Below are positions 10,075 to 21,815 of a stretch of DNA of 64,000 nucleotides, piece after piece. Source of the stretch: Gigaspora margarita (taxonomy: Eukaryota > Glomeromycota > Glomeromycetes > Diversisporales > Gigasporaceae); the NCBI GenBank assembly GCA_009809945.1, contig WTPW01002259.1, positions 1-64,000 on the forward strand, written 5' to 3'. Below the pieces are notes generated by a model. That model saw nothing but the letters and a program-made list of their open reading frames with translations. It had not been told where the DNA came from and searched no databases. The translations under genes and the position numbers were made by a program. Position 1 is the first letter of the stretch; every line of letters starts with the position of its first letter.

Positions 10075-12150
10075 TAGTGTTCCTATGAACTGAACTGAAC
10101 CCAAATCTATATTGAGTTCAGGTTTGGTTCGAAGATTGAACCAAACCTGAACTGAACTATTTTTGAAAATTATGTTCAGGTTCAGTTTGAATTTGAACTT
10201 TTATTATTGGTTTGGGTTTAGGTTCAGTTCAGATTGAACATTCATGAACATGTTCAAGTTTGAATAGCAAGTTATAGTTTTATAATAAGAATCAGATTCT
10301 CTTTTGTTTTATTTTAGTTTAGTATATATTCATTGTTAGTAAACCAGATCAAAAAAAGAAAAAAAATACGTATCTGAATAGTCTTCACTTACTATAATGA
10401 ATTAATTTAATCAGAAGAAGGTAAATTAGTAAATATCAAATATATTAAAAAATAAAAGCAAACTTTATACTAATACTGTAATAAAATACTTACTTGATTA
10501 AATTAATAAATAAAATAATAACAATTAATTAAATAAAAAATAAAATAATTTAACTCGAATTAAAAAAAAAATATAAAAAATTAAGCTTATATATTTTTAT
10601 TTAGTTTGTGATGTAATGATTCAAAAATATAACTGCTAAAAAGAGCTTCCAAAGTGTTTTTTATTTGATTGTTAAATTACTGCTTTGCTATTCTAGTATG
10701 TACATGCTAAAATTGTGTGAACTACTTAATTATTTTTTTTTATTTTTAAATTTTATTAATTTTTTTTTTTAAATTTTTTTTTTATTTCAATTTTTTAATT
10801 TTTTATTTATTTATTATTTTATTTATTTATTTAATCAGGTAAGTTTTTATTAGCATAAAAGTTTTTTAATATATTTGATATTTACTAATTTTACTTTTTT
10901 CTGATTTAACTAATTCATTATAAAGTGAAGAAGTAGTAAAGACTATTCAGATACATATTTTTTTTCTTTTTTTTTTTTATTCAGTTTTCTAATTTTTTCT
11001 AATTTTTTTTAGGCTAAATTTAAATTACAGAATTATGGAACTGCTAATATTTCTTCTACTTCCGATTCAAGATTATTCCTATAAAAATTCAGGAAGTTAG
11101 TGTAGTATTATATAAAGCATTCTACTAACACTTTTCCTCTTTCTGATTTAAGAAAATTAGACGTTGCCTGGAATTTGAATAAAATTTAAAAGATAAGGGC
11201 CATGTCATTAATCACCTGATTATTTTCTATTAGAGATCTACTCTCCTCTCTCTTCTTTAATATATATATAGTCAGGTTCTTATATGTAATTTCAAGTTTT
11301 TTTACCCCCTTCCCCCTAAAAAATCACCTGATTTTTGTCACTCCCCTAAGTTACTTTTGCATTGTTCTTTTTTTTTTTGTTTTTGATTTAAGTAACTTTT
11401 CTTTTGTTTCACTTAAAATAAATCAGTATGATAAAACGTAGATAAAACAATATGACAAAAGCTGAGTTTAAAGACAAGTAGTTTTCTTATATTACTATTC
11501 TTTCTTTTTTCTCTCTTGACTTGAACTAACTTTTTTTTTTTGTAGGTTTTGATTCCTGAATTAACACTAGGACCAAAGAAGTACACAAAAAGAGGCACCA
11601 GTACAAGCAACAAAAGAGGTACTAGTAAACGACAATATTAGTAGTAAAAAGAGGCACCAGTAAATGATGACACTAGCAATGAAAAGAGCCACAAGTCTTG
11701 TAAAGTTCACAAGAATTTCACTAATATATGAAGACTCCAAATGACAATAAAAAAAAATTACTATAATAAAAAAAAAAGAGAACAAAAAAAAGGTTGTATA
11801 GATATATAGAGTATGATCTGTATAACTGAAAAGGGATTTGCCCCTGATCTTGATCGGAGGGGTGATCAGAGGCCAGGTTTTCATGTGACCCAGAAAATCT
11901 CATCTATATCCTGGTACTCTTGGGCCAGGCTGGTGCATCTCTAATTATATCCAAACCTGAACATGTTCATGAACTTTGAACTGAACCTGAACTGAACTTT
12001 TACTCAAGTTCAGATTCGGTTCAGGTTCAGAAAATTGTGAGTTCATGTTCAGTTCAAGTTCAAAGCTAGCAGAATTCTTGGTTCAGGTTCAGGTTCAAGG
12101 CCGGGTTCGGCTGAACCTGGACTGAACCAGACCCGAACCTCGGAACACTA
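10075..12150. mobile_element. Non-autonomous hAT element with GAACTGAACC arrays at both ends
   Basis: The tips TAGTGTTCC and GGAACACTA are flanked by a perfect 8-bp duplication CTTTCTAT (10067-10074 and 12151-12158), the signature of the hAT superfamily. The terminal 190-200 bases on each side are made of GAACTGAAC/GTTCAGGTTC words, which would fold as long hairpins and may be subterminal transposase-binding sites. The 1.6-kb core is A/T-rich and includes a degenerate repeat (11560-11700, words such as AGAGGCACCAGTA). No transposase frame is seen. Confidence 0.88.
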
Positions 12151-12262
12151 CTTTCTATATTAATATAGTTGAGTTAGAATAAATAATAAGACCTATAATT
12201 AATATTTAACTAGTACATTTTAGTACTAGTTAATAATTTAATTGCATAATTTAGACTTAGTA

Positions 12263-12680
12263 GTTAGCAAATTCTATAGCCAAATTATCAGCAGGGTATT
12301 TTTTACTTAATGAATGGATATGATTTCATTAGTAAGATCTTGAACAAAATTGATCGGTTCCGATCCAGCCGACCAGCATTCTGACGCACTTTGACGTATT
12401 CCGACACATAATTTTGATAACCCCGTATAAGATTTATAAGATTTTTACAGAGCTGTCCCCAAATTTCTGGGTCGGATGCGTCGGATCTAGGTCGACGTTT
12501 AGCTCTACTTGTTAGCAGGTTCTATAGCAAAATTATCAGCTGGGCATTTTTTACTTAATGATTTATTAGTAAAATTTTTTATGATCTTGGGACAAAATTG
12601 ATCAATTCAGATCCAGCCGACATTATTCCGATGCACTCCGACGTATCCCGCCCGGAATTTTTGTGCCCCTGCCGTATAAG
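12263..12680. repeat. Diverged direct duplication, period about 248 bases
   Basis: GTTAGCAAATTCTATAGCCA at 12263 and GTTAGCAGGTTCTATAGCAA at 12511 start two copies that share CAAATTATCAGC, ATTTTTTACTTAATGA and GATCCAGCCGAC. A GGGTCGGATGCGTCGGATC stretch with AGAGCT borders lies between them and may be a separate small insertion. Confidence 0.6.
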
Positions 12681-13050
12681 TTGCTAATGCGTTTGCGTAT
12701 GATGATCCGTTATCTGTTTTTGGCCTAAATTAGGTTTAATTTGGGCGAATACAGGTTTCTTTCTTTTTTTTTTTATTGCAGCAAAACTGAATATGAGATT
12801 GAAATTTAACTGCATTGATATTGATATGCAACATAAACTTTAGATTATCTTAGCTGTTCTGTAGTGCATTTGAGAAATAACATTTAAGATTTCTAGATGG
12901 TAATTATTGTCATGGTTTTAATTTTGAAATTTGTGATCTCGATATGAGAATATAAATTCTACTAAAATTAGCTTATACTTTTTATTCTAAACTCTAGCCC
13001 TATCCTAAAAAAAAGCACACGAAAAAAAATTATAAAATTTCAATATTAAA

Positions 13051-13058
13051 ATATATAG
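13051..13058 (+). promoter_or_regulatory. Possible TATA element of the Cys-rich peptide gene
   Basis: ATATATAG lies about 55 bases before the start codon at 13109, at a position that would suit a short 5' untranslated leader. In such AT-rich DNA this may be chance. Confidence 0.3.
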
Positions 13059-13108
13059 GTCTAAAGTTTAGCATTGGCCGTATCAAACAAACTAAGACTA
13101 TCTCAATT

Positions 13109-13412
13109 ATGAAAATTGTGAATATTTTATTAGTGTTTTTCATTGTATTTCTTCTAGTTTCCAATACCTCCGCTTGTGGATGTTACCGGGGTAGAGGTTA
13201 TGGATATTACTGTGGTTATGAATTAGGTAAATAAGTAATTGGATTCTTATTTTCCTTTGTTTCTTTTACAATTTTTTAAATATATATTTTTTATATTAGG
13301 TTGCGGTGTTGATTCTATTTGGTGGTGCCCAGGTTATGGTGCTGAAGCTAGATATGTTGGCTTATGTTTTAATTGTTGTGCTCCTCCTGGAAAAAATAGT
13401 TACTGTTGCTAG
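13109..13412 (+). CDS. Small secreted cysteine-rich peptide, two exons
   Basis: Exon 1 is 13109-13226 and exon 2 is 13300-13412, joined across a 73-base intron with GTAAAT donor and ATATTAG acceptor; the join restores a Gly codon and gives 76 residues. Residues 1-22 are a classic signal peptide (MKIVNILLV start, hydrophobic core, NTSA before the likely cut). The mature 54 residues hold ten cysteines, seen as CGC, YYC, GCG, WWC, GLC, NCC and a C-terminal YCC, and are rich in Gly, Tyr and Trp. Ten cysteines could form five disulfides, giving a compact, stable extracellular peptide. It has no neighbours in an operon sense and lies between transposons. I do not recognise a family. Candidate roles are symbiotic or pathogenic effector, or antimicrobial peptide; this is inference from size, secretion and cysteine content only. 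The start is the only ATG that includes the signal peptide. Confidence 0.82.
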
Positions 13413-13559
13413 ATAAAAAATGTTGTCATATATGCCTAAATACTGTAGTACTGTTATTTTGGTCCTTTTTTTTTTTTTATTGTATGATTTATATTATTTC
13501 ATTATATCGTTATTATTTTTTATTATTTAAGATAGAGGTGGTATTATGGTAGAATTAAA

Positions 13560-14155
13560 ATTTAGGAGAATTTACATATAAAGGCCCGGAAAATGAAAAT
13601 AATTACACATAAGGGCCCAAATGAAAATAATTACATATAAGGGCCCAAATTTTGAAAAATATTACAATCAAGGGCCAAAATTTATCATAAATAATTAGAT
13701 TTAATAACAATAAGTTTTTAACATTTGAAATTATATAAATGTAATTTTCTTTTGGCAGTTAAACGTATTGCTTTTTACTCAGTATTGCATTTATTTTCTT
13801 AGCATTTTGCAAAAACTAATTTGTATTCGTAGAGAAAGTTAAATTACTTTTAAAAATTGGCTAATTTTTACATGCGGTTCTAAATATCTTCAATTAATGC
13901 GTAACCTTCACAAAATGTGAAGGTAGTCATGGTATAGGTAGACTTATTAGTTTAGAACCAAATAAACTTTATGATATTGATAAATATTGTGCTTAACCTA
14001 GTCGAACTTATCTTGGTTAAAAGAAAGGTCATTAAGCGAAAAAGGATATAGCAAATAAAGTGGTACATTTATACAGTGATGACGTTCAAAGTTATTTTTG
14101 GCCCTAAATTGCAAAATTTGGCATTTATATGTAATTATTGTCGCGGATCATAATT
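13560..14155. mobile_element. Inverted-repeat element with AAGGGCCC words
   Basis: Near the left end a word like AATTACATATAAGGGCCC repeats about three times (13570-13670). The right end (14095-14155) carries its inverse (GGCCCTAAATTGCAAAATTT, then ATATGTAATTATTG). No clear target duplication. It begins about 150 bases after the stop of the Cys-rich peptide gene. Confidence 0.5.
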
Positions 14156-14621
14156 TTCTACGTTTTCTATTTAACCTTCTAACCTTCCAAAACCCACTTA
14201 TACTTGTTTAATATAAACTCTATCTAAAACTAACCTCTAACCTTAACATCTAACTTAAAAAATGCGCTCCAAAAAATTTATTTGGTTAGACTATCATTAC
14301 TAGTTTACAGCATTATAATATTAAACGTTTGTTCTACCATCCCAAAAAACATGCAAGTGATTTAGACTTTAAAGAAAACCATTACATGTTTCAACTTTTG
14401 AACAAAAAATATTTCACAGCCCAATTTTATAACAGTTGCCGAATTCTACAGGCCCGCAAAATTTTAAAATGTATTTAACGTTGAAATTGACCGCCTGTTA
14501 TCGATCTTCGTTTAAGATTTGGTCACATAATTTCTAGAGATGAGATCATTTTGTGAACGATTCTGATTGGCCATGCAACTGCCATGCATGCATGGTCACG
14601 CGTCAGAACATGACGTAAGAT

Positions 14622-16713
14622 TAGGGTGTCCAGGATTATGCTTATGCAGCTCCACCAGGAGTCTAGACTAGGGTGTCCAGGATTATGCGATGCGATATTA
14701 TGCGCATAATTTGCTATTTTTTCGCATCGCTTATGCTTCGCATAAACATGCAAAAAAAAGCATAAATCACGTGAATAAAAGCTGATTGGTTGTTGGGAAT
14801 ATGTTAACTTCATCCGGCAAGCTTTAAATTTGTAATTTAGGTGACAGAGTGGTGATAGATACAGGTAAGACCGTCCCAAATATGGAAAATAGTTACACAA
14901 ATGTTGAATGATTGTCACATGCTAACCAGCCAATCAAAATCGTTAATTTTAAAAAAAAATTAAACAACAGATCGAAGCGAAATCAAAGAAATTTAAATCA
15001 AAATTTATATTTAAAACTTTAAAGTAAATGTCAATGAACGTTATTAAAGATATACAATTAGCCTTTATTGATTTGGTGCCATTTTAAACTATATTATATA
15101 TAAGTTATACCATCGTTATTTAAAAATTTTTAAAATCTCATATTTAATTCTATATCTAATAAACTTAAATTTTTTTATAGTATCACGTACTATTATTCTA
15201 TTGAAATGATCTTTAAATATACATAGTTTTGTTCTATAGTCGTATTATACATTGTATCTACATAAGCCTATTACTATATCCTAAAAACTTTTGCAACAAA
15301 AAAAAAAAAAGACGAAGTTAATAACTGTTATCAACTTTATAAACAAAAAGTCTATATAACGCATACAAAAAGAACATATATTCTAAACTTTGCACTTACA
15401 CTACTTCTCAAATCATTATTTTAAGCTTTTTTAGTTGTTTTTTTTGAGTAACAAACAAGATTTTATTAACATACTGGTAGTTACCGTAAACGGCCATATA
15501 AAAGACCCCCCATGATAGTAGATCCCCCACGTATCATCCCCGGGTCTACAGTATAGGTTGAGATTTTTGGAAAAGATAAGAGACCCGGGTATACTAGAGA
15601 ATCTAAACTGATAAAAGACCCGGGTATACTATAGGATAAACATTCGAATAGCTTGAAAATAACATATTACCTATACCAATATGCTATATTTATATTGCCT
15701 GGTACTGGACCTACTGGACCCCCATCCGTACAATAGACCCCCGGGTCTACTATTGGGTTTAAAATTGAGAAAATGTAACAGACCCGGGTCTTTTATATGG
15801 CCGTTTACGGTAAGTACTTACAACTTCACCCAGTAAAGTGTAATATGAAAGTTGGGGGATTCAAAGGGATTCAGCGAATATGTTGTAGGGCAGAGCGAAA
15901 GCTTCAAGTTTATCTAATAATTTAATCCCCTTGATAGAAAGATAATCTACCTGAGCTTCCCGAAAAAAGTATTGTAAAACGTATAAAAAAAATTTTAGAT
16001 TAATTGTGTAGTGATCTACAAACTCAGGGCACTCGGGACAGTCCTACCTCGAGGTGATAGAATGTAGGTCCGAAAAGTTCCGATGTAGAAAATGAATGAA
16101 CTTAAATTACGAGCATAGGCGAGGTAAAATTTTTGGTGAACGTCCAAAAAATTCCGAAAAACAGAACTAAAAGAATTAATTACATATAATAAAAATCGCA
16201 TAATCGACCTAATTGATCGCATAATTTTAAATTTATTTCGCATCCGTTGCATAATCAACCTCAGTTCGCCCGCATAATTTACCTCATCGCATCGCATAAT
16301 CCTGGACACCCTAATCCGAATACGCCACATTATGTGATGGTCACGTTACTGCAAAAGTGTCTAGACTCCTGGTGGGGTTAAGATAATGCGATGCGATGAG
16401 GTAAATTATGCGGGCGAATTGAGGATGATTACTTTTAGTTCTGTTTTTCGGAAGTTTTCGGACGTTCAAAAATTTTACCTCAACTATGCTCGTAATTTAA
16501 GTTCATTCATTTTCTACAACGGAGCTTTTCGGGACCTACATTCTATCACCACTCTGTCACCTAAATTACAAATTTAAAGCTTGCCGGATGAAGTTAACAT
16601 ATTCCCAACAACCAATCAGCTTTTATTCACGTGATTTATGCTTTTTTTTGCTTGTTTATGCGATGCGAAAAAATTATGCGCATATATCGCATCGCATAAT
16701 CCTGGACACCCTA
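14622..16713. mobile_element. Composite hAT element with ATGCGATGCG ends
   Basis: The tips TAGGGTGTCCAGGATTATGC and GCATAATCCTGGACACCCTA are flanked by a perfect 8-bp duplication CGTAAGAT (14614-14621 and 16714-16721). A second, inner pair of the same tips occurs at 14665 and 16310, and CCACCAGGAGTCTAGAC appears near 14650 and inverted near 16362, so copies of the family have inserted into, or recombined within, each other. Another MITE (15484-15810) lies inside. Words such as TTATGCGCATAAT and CGCATCGCATAAT make up the subterminal parts. No transposase frame is visible. Confidence 0.85.
15484..15810. mobile_element. TA-flanked MITE with CCGTAAACGG tips
   Basis: CCGTAAACGGCCATATAAAA at the left and TTTTATATGGCCGTTTACGG at the right are perfect inverted copies bordered by TA (15482-15483, 15811-15812). 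Inside, GACCCGGGTC and GATCCCCC words repeat. It lies in the hAT element 14622-16713 and is therefore younger than it. Confidence 0.85.
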
Positions 16714-16994
16714 CGTAAGATAGATGTTGATCATACGATTTGTGAAACATAATTATCGTGATCTAAAAAATTTTAAACAGTACCGTTGAAAGTTCTTCAA
16801 GTAGTGCTTCTAATTTGGAAGAAAAGGCGCGACAATGGAGAAATGACGCCTATTTCAAAAATTTGTATGAAACTGCTGTGTTTTTGGGAAATATGGAATC
16901 TTATAGATTCGAGTGCTGTATGTTGATTTCTAGCGGCAAAGTGTTGCGTGAATATGAATTGATCAACAAATGTTCTATCACAATACGTTAGCAA

Positions 16995-17258
16995 TAGTGT
17001 TTCGCAGACCCGATCCGAGATCCGGATCTGATCCGGATCCGTACTCGTCAGATCCCAAAAAACAAGGATCCGGATTCGGTCTGTCAGATTCGGATCCCTG
17101 AAAAGATCCGGAAAGATCCGATCCTTCATATGTAAAGAGTTTTTCGGATCCGTATATTTAAACACTGATTCGAATCTATACTTGGACCCGATTTGAAATT
17201 TCGGATCGGATTCGGATCTTTAAAAATATCTGTCCGATCCGATCTGTGCGGAACACTA
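16995..17258. mobile_element. hAT MITE with GGATCCGGATC words, in the cdc16 relic
   Basis: The tips TAGTGTTTCGCA and TGCGGAACACTA are flanked by a perfect 8-bp duplication GTTAGCAA (16987-16994 and 17259-17266). The 264-base body is a run of GATCCGGATC/CGGATTCGG words. Its tips resemble those of the 10075-12150 element (TAGTGTTCC), so both probably use related transposases. Removing it brings exon sequence up to a good intron donor (GTATGT at 17268). Confidence 0.9.
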
Positions 17259-17303
17259 GTTAGCAATGTATGTCTTAATTTTAAATGTTGCTTACACTTA
17301 ACT

Positions 17304-17430
17304 TAGGGTGGTTGGCAAGCTTGGGCTAGCAAGCTTTTTTTTTTAGCTTGCCAAATAATAATGGCAAAACTCTCGCCATTATTGTCTCGTCAAGCTTGCC
17401 AACTCGCCAGCTAGTTGGCCAACTACCCTA
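17304..17430. mobile_element. 127-bp hAT MITE in an intron of the cdc16 relic
   Basis: TAGGGTGGTTGGC and GCCAACTACCCTA tips, with an 8-bp flank ACTTAACT / ACTTAATT (one mismatch; 17296-17303 and 17431-17438). The body is a near-perfect hairpin of TTGGCAAGCTTG words. It lies between the donor at 17268 and the acceptor TTTTTTAG at 17457. Confidence 0.85.
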
Positions 17431-19482
17431 ACTTAATTACACAATATCATTTTTTAGATTAAAATGGAAAAATACCAAGAAGTATTAGATATTCTTGATG
17501 ATGAAAATCCATTTCTTGATAGAGGTTCGTTGACGTGTAAAAAAAACAAACTCACATAAATTAAAACTTACATGTAAACGTGTAATTTTGTAAATTATAA
17601 TTCGGTTGACAAAAACACAGAAGGAGGGATTAGTGTGAGCTTTCATGAATAACTTTGTGAATTATATATAATTTTTATACATTTCACTAAATATAATTTC
17701 TACTTACATTAGGTTGAAACTTCCATTTTCTATCTACGTGGAGTTGCATACTCTCAACAGTCTGAACTCGATAACACTAAAAGTGGTTTAAAAAAGTGCT
17801 GGAAATTGATGTTAAATGTTTTGAGGTGTGCCAATGTCTCTTATTTAATTTATTTTTAAATTAATAAATTTAAAAATGCTATTTATGTAGGCATTTAATG
17901 AACTAGTTATAAATCACATGATGACAAGTAAGGAAGGTAAATTCAACGCGTAAACATGTGCTTTTCGGCTGTATCTAAACGTTTGTTTACTTGATTAAGC
18001 TCTTCAATTCTATATAGAATGGGACTTTGTTCATTCATTAAAATTCGATGAATAATTAGAATATGAAGAAGCATAATGAATTACATATCAATGTTGAAGA
18101 AGGTTTGCTATTCATCCAAACACTATTAGACCTTTTATTTAGCAGATATAACATGTTTCACCATGCTTGTTATATGTTAAATAGTATGACCACGTAACAG
18201 AAATTCAAGAAGCACGATCAGAATTAGAAAATAAATTTCGACTATCAAACAATGCAGATATATTATTAAGTCATGCAGATGAATTATATACTCAATGTCA
18301 ATTCAAAGAATGCCTTGAAGTCACGACTAAGTATATATTTAATGGATATTTATTGTAAAAGATTTATTTCTTAATATTTTAATTTTAAAAAAAAAGATTG
18401 CTTGAACTTGATATGTACAACCAAGCGTGTCTTCCTATTCACATTGTGTGTCTCTACGAGTTGCGTGAGAAAAACCAATTATTCTTGTTTGCTCACGAAC
18501 TTGTTGAACACTCCCCGGGTAAAGCTATCATGTGGTTCAGCATTGGTTGCTATAACTTTCTGATTATCAGAACGACGAAGCAAGAAGATATTTTACGTGG
18601 GTATAATTTTCAGTTTTTAGAATAACAAAATATCATTTAACAACATTTTTCTAACTTTATATTAAATAATACAACTTTTTAATTCCGTTAAATTACGTTA
18701 TTAAAAATATCATATTTAGCAAGACATCTACTATGAATTCTCATTGCGGGCCAGTGTGGGTAAAATTTGGACATACTTTTGCTATAGAATCAGAGCATGA
18801 TCAAGCAATACATAACAGCTTATTTCTACAACAGCAAAATTATATCCAGGGTATTGTTTTATCTGTGCTTTACTATAAAACCGATCTATTATTAACATTT
18901 TTTTTATATAATCATATAATTAGTTTGCATATCCTGACTCTTTTCATTGGTATGCAACATCTTCAAGCCAAAAATCTGAAGAATATCTATTGACAATCTC
19001 CCAAATCTGTGAGAGTGATCCATTGGTATTAAACGAGGTGGGTGTGCTTTATTTTAAACAGCTCAAGTAAGTAATATATTATAGCATATTAAATGATTAA
19101 GATTGCTCCTTAAAACAATTCTTTATCAGGTATGTCCAATCAGTTGATTCCTTTAAGAATGCATTCAATGTAGCAGAGAAAACAAAATGCGTATAGGAAA
19201 CAATATGGATTAACCTTGGCCATTCGTTCAGGCAGCTTGAGTAGTTATCTATACCTTATGATGACTTAAACCGATTATTTTTTATTCTTTTAATTATAAT
19301 TTTGATCATTTTCTTCCTAGCGAGTTGGATAATCATATTTCCAAAAAGTAGTCTCTAGTCACCACCAAATGCGGATGCATTAACTGCATCGGGATACTTT
19401 TATCATTTAAAGGAAGAATTTGAAGAGGCTATTATGTATTATCATGAGGTTTTATATAAATTTTTATAATTTCATAGTTTTT

Positions 19483-20113
19483 TTTTTTTTTTTTTTTTTG
19501 CGTTTTACAACTGAGACCTTGTCTCGATTCTTTATTAAGTTGTTAAGGATGTAATATTTGTTACATGAATGAGGATACAACTAGAAACATGTGCACTTTT
19601 GGTGTCTAATTTAAGTGGTCCACCTGAAGGTTCTACACTAGCTGCCATACCTACAACCCAACTACAGAAGTTGCCTATTTAAACCCTCTGGTTCATGGTC
19701 CTCCTATTACTACCCGAAATACCACATATATATATATGTAAATTGTCAGGCCCCAACTCTTTTTGTGAATGTACGACTCAGACTACTTTATCCTTGGCCT
19801 AGAGTTGGCTAAGTAGGATGTAAGTCCTATTAGTTTTAATTGTCCAAGTTTTAACCCTGGACTTTCTGTACCCACCTAACCCAAACTGGCCAAGGTCGGC
19901 TAGAAAACGCTGCCAGAAGTTCGTGACATGATCTTCACTATGTCTTGTGACTTAGTTACCCAAATTGTAGATCCAAACCAACAGGTTCGGCCTTGCAGAG
20001 TTTGTTACACCAATTATTAAAATTTGCATTTGCCGTCCACAGGACTTGAATCAGCAATCTTTCGATTTGCGACCTCGGAGCATAACCGCTATGCTATCGG
20101 ACCTGAGGGCTTG
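19483..20113 (-). mobile_element. SINE with tRNA-like head, inserted beside the cdc16 relic
   Basis: Read on the - strand it starts near 20113 with a tRNA-like head (GATAGCATAGCGGTTATGC as A box, TGATTCAAGTCC as B box). The first and last bases of that head (GTCC...GGAC) can pair as an acceptor stem. The body shares GGTTTAAATAGGCAAC and TATGGCAGCTAGTGTAG with the retroposons at 5863 and 47801, and it ends in about 20 A. The target duplication TAATTTCATAGTTTT lies at 19468-19482 and 20114-20128. Confidence 0.88.
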
Positions 20114-20214
20114 TAATTTCATAGTTTTGACTCATTGACTTGCTATTCGGATTATTAACAATATCGAACCTATAATTGGTAGGCATTGGGTATATGTTCT
20201 TACGATCTGATTGC

Positions 20215-20475
20215 TAGGGTTCCTCAAAGTCGAATCGAATTGAATATTAGGCATATTTGAATTTGATCGAATCGAATAAGCTCTTGATTTGAATTTGATT
20301 TGATCAAATCAAATCAAATCAAATCAAATATATTTGTAATTTTTATTAAATATTTTCGAATCAAATCGAATATTTTATCAATTTGAATTTGATTTGATTT
20401 GAAATTTTTGTATTTGAATTTGATTTGAGATCGAATATTTGATCAAATCAAATCGAATCAAATTGCAAAACCCTA
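20215..20475. mobile_element. hAT MITE built of TCAAATCAAAT words
   Basis: TAGGGTTCCTCAAAGTC and the right tip TTGCAAAACCCTA, flanked by a perfect 8-bp duplication CTGATTGC (20207-20214 and 20476-20483). Nearly the whole 261-base body consists of AATTTGATTTGA and its complement, giving a strong hairpin. Confidence 0.9.
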
Positions 20476-20483
20476 CTGATTGC

Positions 20484-21092
20484 ATATGATCTTTTGAGTT
20501 CATGTCTTAAAGAAATGGTTCATTGCTAAGAGAATTTTTAAAGTAGGCCAATTATTATAGTAGCTTGAAATATGATTGATTAGTGTTTGCATTTTTTTTT
20601 TTTATAAAGGTTGATAAAAAAGAATAAAAGAATTATAGTTTTATTAAAAAATTGATTCAGAACTGAATCATTTTTAAACAATTAAAAAAATTAATATAAA
20701 TAATAATAACAATGTTTATTTGGAAAAATTTGAAGATATACATTTCGCAAATTTAATGTTTAGTTATTATTCAAGTCAGAGAATATTTAAAACATTGGCA
20801 AAAAATTTTTTTAATTATAAAAACTTTTCTTTTCGATTCTGATAAAAACTTTATTATAAGCAATTATTTTCACAAACATATTTACTTGATACATTTAAAA
20901 TTATTTATTATACATTTAAAAACATTTATTACGTTTATTAATTGAACTATTAAAATGATTTTCTTTATTTAAAACTTTATTTTTTTTACAGGATACTTGG
21001 TTTTGTAAAAAAAAAAAAAACAAAAAACAAAAAAAAACCTACTTGTCCTAATTACCACGTAGAGGTGTATCCTATAACTAGGAAATGTCTCA
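20484..21092. other. AT-rich sequence without recognisable gene
   Basis: Contains A/T homopolymers; no further CDC16 exon was recognised here, so the 3' part of that gene appears to be lost or lies beyond recognition. Confidence 0.4.
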
Positions 21093-21415
21093 ACAAAGAA
21101 CATGCAAAAACTCAAGTGAGCTGAAAATTTTATCAACTCAGTTTTTTCGAGCAAAAACTGATTAGATAACCCCTGCCACTTGTCAGTTTATTGCTTTGAA
21201 GTTCAAATTGACGAAAACATGACCTGCTCAAAGGAACACAAGAAAAAAAAAAGGGTTGACAAAGGACTTACAAAAACTCAAGTGAGCTAGAATTTTTATC
21301 AAACCTCAGTCCTTCAAGCAAAAACTGATTAAATAACCCCTGCTACTTGTCAGTTTGTTGCTTTGAGGCCCATATTGCCAAAATATAACCCACTCAAGAG
21401 AAACATGAGAAAAAA
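21093..21415. repeat. Two direct copies of a ~165-base unit
   Basis: The words CAAAAACTCAAGTGAGCT, GCAAAAACTGATTA and ATAACCCCTGC...ACTTGTCAGTTT occur in the same order from 21093 and again from 21259. The copies are about 85-90% alike by eye. Non-coding. Confidence 0.75.
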
Positions 21416-21566
21416 ATTACTGAACAAAAAAATTAGTCAATAACAAAAATATGTAATATTTTTAACATATTACAATGTCCTTGAAATAGCAGGATCAAAG
21501 TAATATTCACTTCCTACCTCCCGTATAAAATATTACAATACTTTTGCAAAAAAAGGTAATAAAATA

Positions 21567-21815
21567 TGGGGGGACATCAATAGAAAAGGGACAAATCATT
21601 TTTAGTAACTTTTTTAAAAATTTTAAATTAAAATATCTTGATAACTACCAAATCAAATTTAATAAATTTTTTTTTTGTTTTAATTTTATAACTATAAAAA
21701 ATTAAAATAAAAAAATTTTGATTAAATTTGGTTTAGTTGTTAAGTTATTTTAATTTAAAGTTGAAAAAACTTTTACTTAGAAAAGATTTGTCCCTTTTCT
21801 ATTGATGTCCCCCCA
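21567..21815. mobile_element. TA-flanked MITE with TGGGGGGACATC tips
   Basis: TGGGGGGACATCAATAGAAA and its inverse, bordered by TA (21565-21566, 21816-21817). The inner AAAAGGGACAAATCATTTTT is shared with the MITEs at 7192-7690 and 49343-49916, so it is a subfamily with a different outer tip. Confidence 0.85.

Larger units (their letters stand above)
16781..19450 (+). pseudogene. cdc16: CDC16/APC6 (anaphase-promoting complex TPR subunit), dead multi-exon copy
   Basis: The pieces follow the order of the CDC16/Cut9 TPR subunit, part of the ubiquitin ligase that drives exit from mitosis. They are an N-terminal part near 16795-16985 (RQWRNDAYFKNLYETAVF), KYQEVLDILDDENPF (17464), IFYLRGVAYSQQSELDNT (17720), AFNELVINHMM, EWDFVHSLKF (18018), ADELYTQCQFKECLEVTTK, then NQACLPIHIV and WFSIGCYNFL (18420-18560), GPVWVKFGHTFAIESEHDQAI (18750; split here for length) and SDPLVLNEVGVLYF (19015). 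Good introns remain (18331-18396 and 18601-18719 join in frame). Lesions include in-frame TAA near 18052, stops at 16989 and 19197, and frameshifts near 16900 and 18990. Two hAT MITEs (16995-17258, 17304-17430) lie inside, and a SINE sits just after the last recognisable exon. Because introns persist, it is a decayed gene or duplicate, not a processed copy. Confidence 0.85.
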
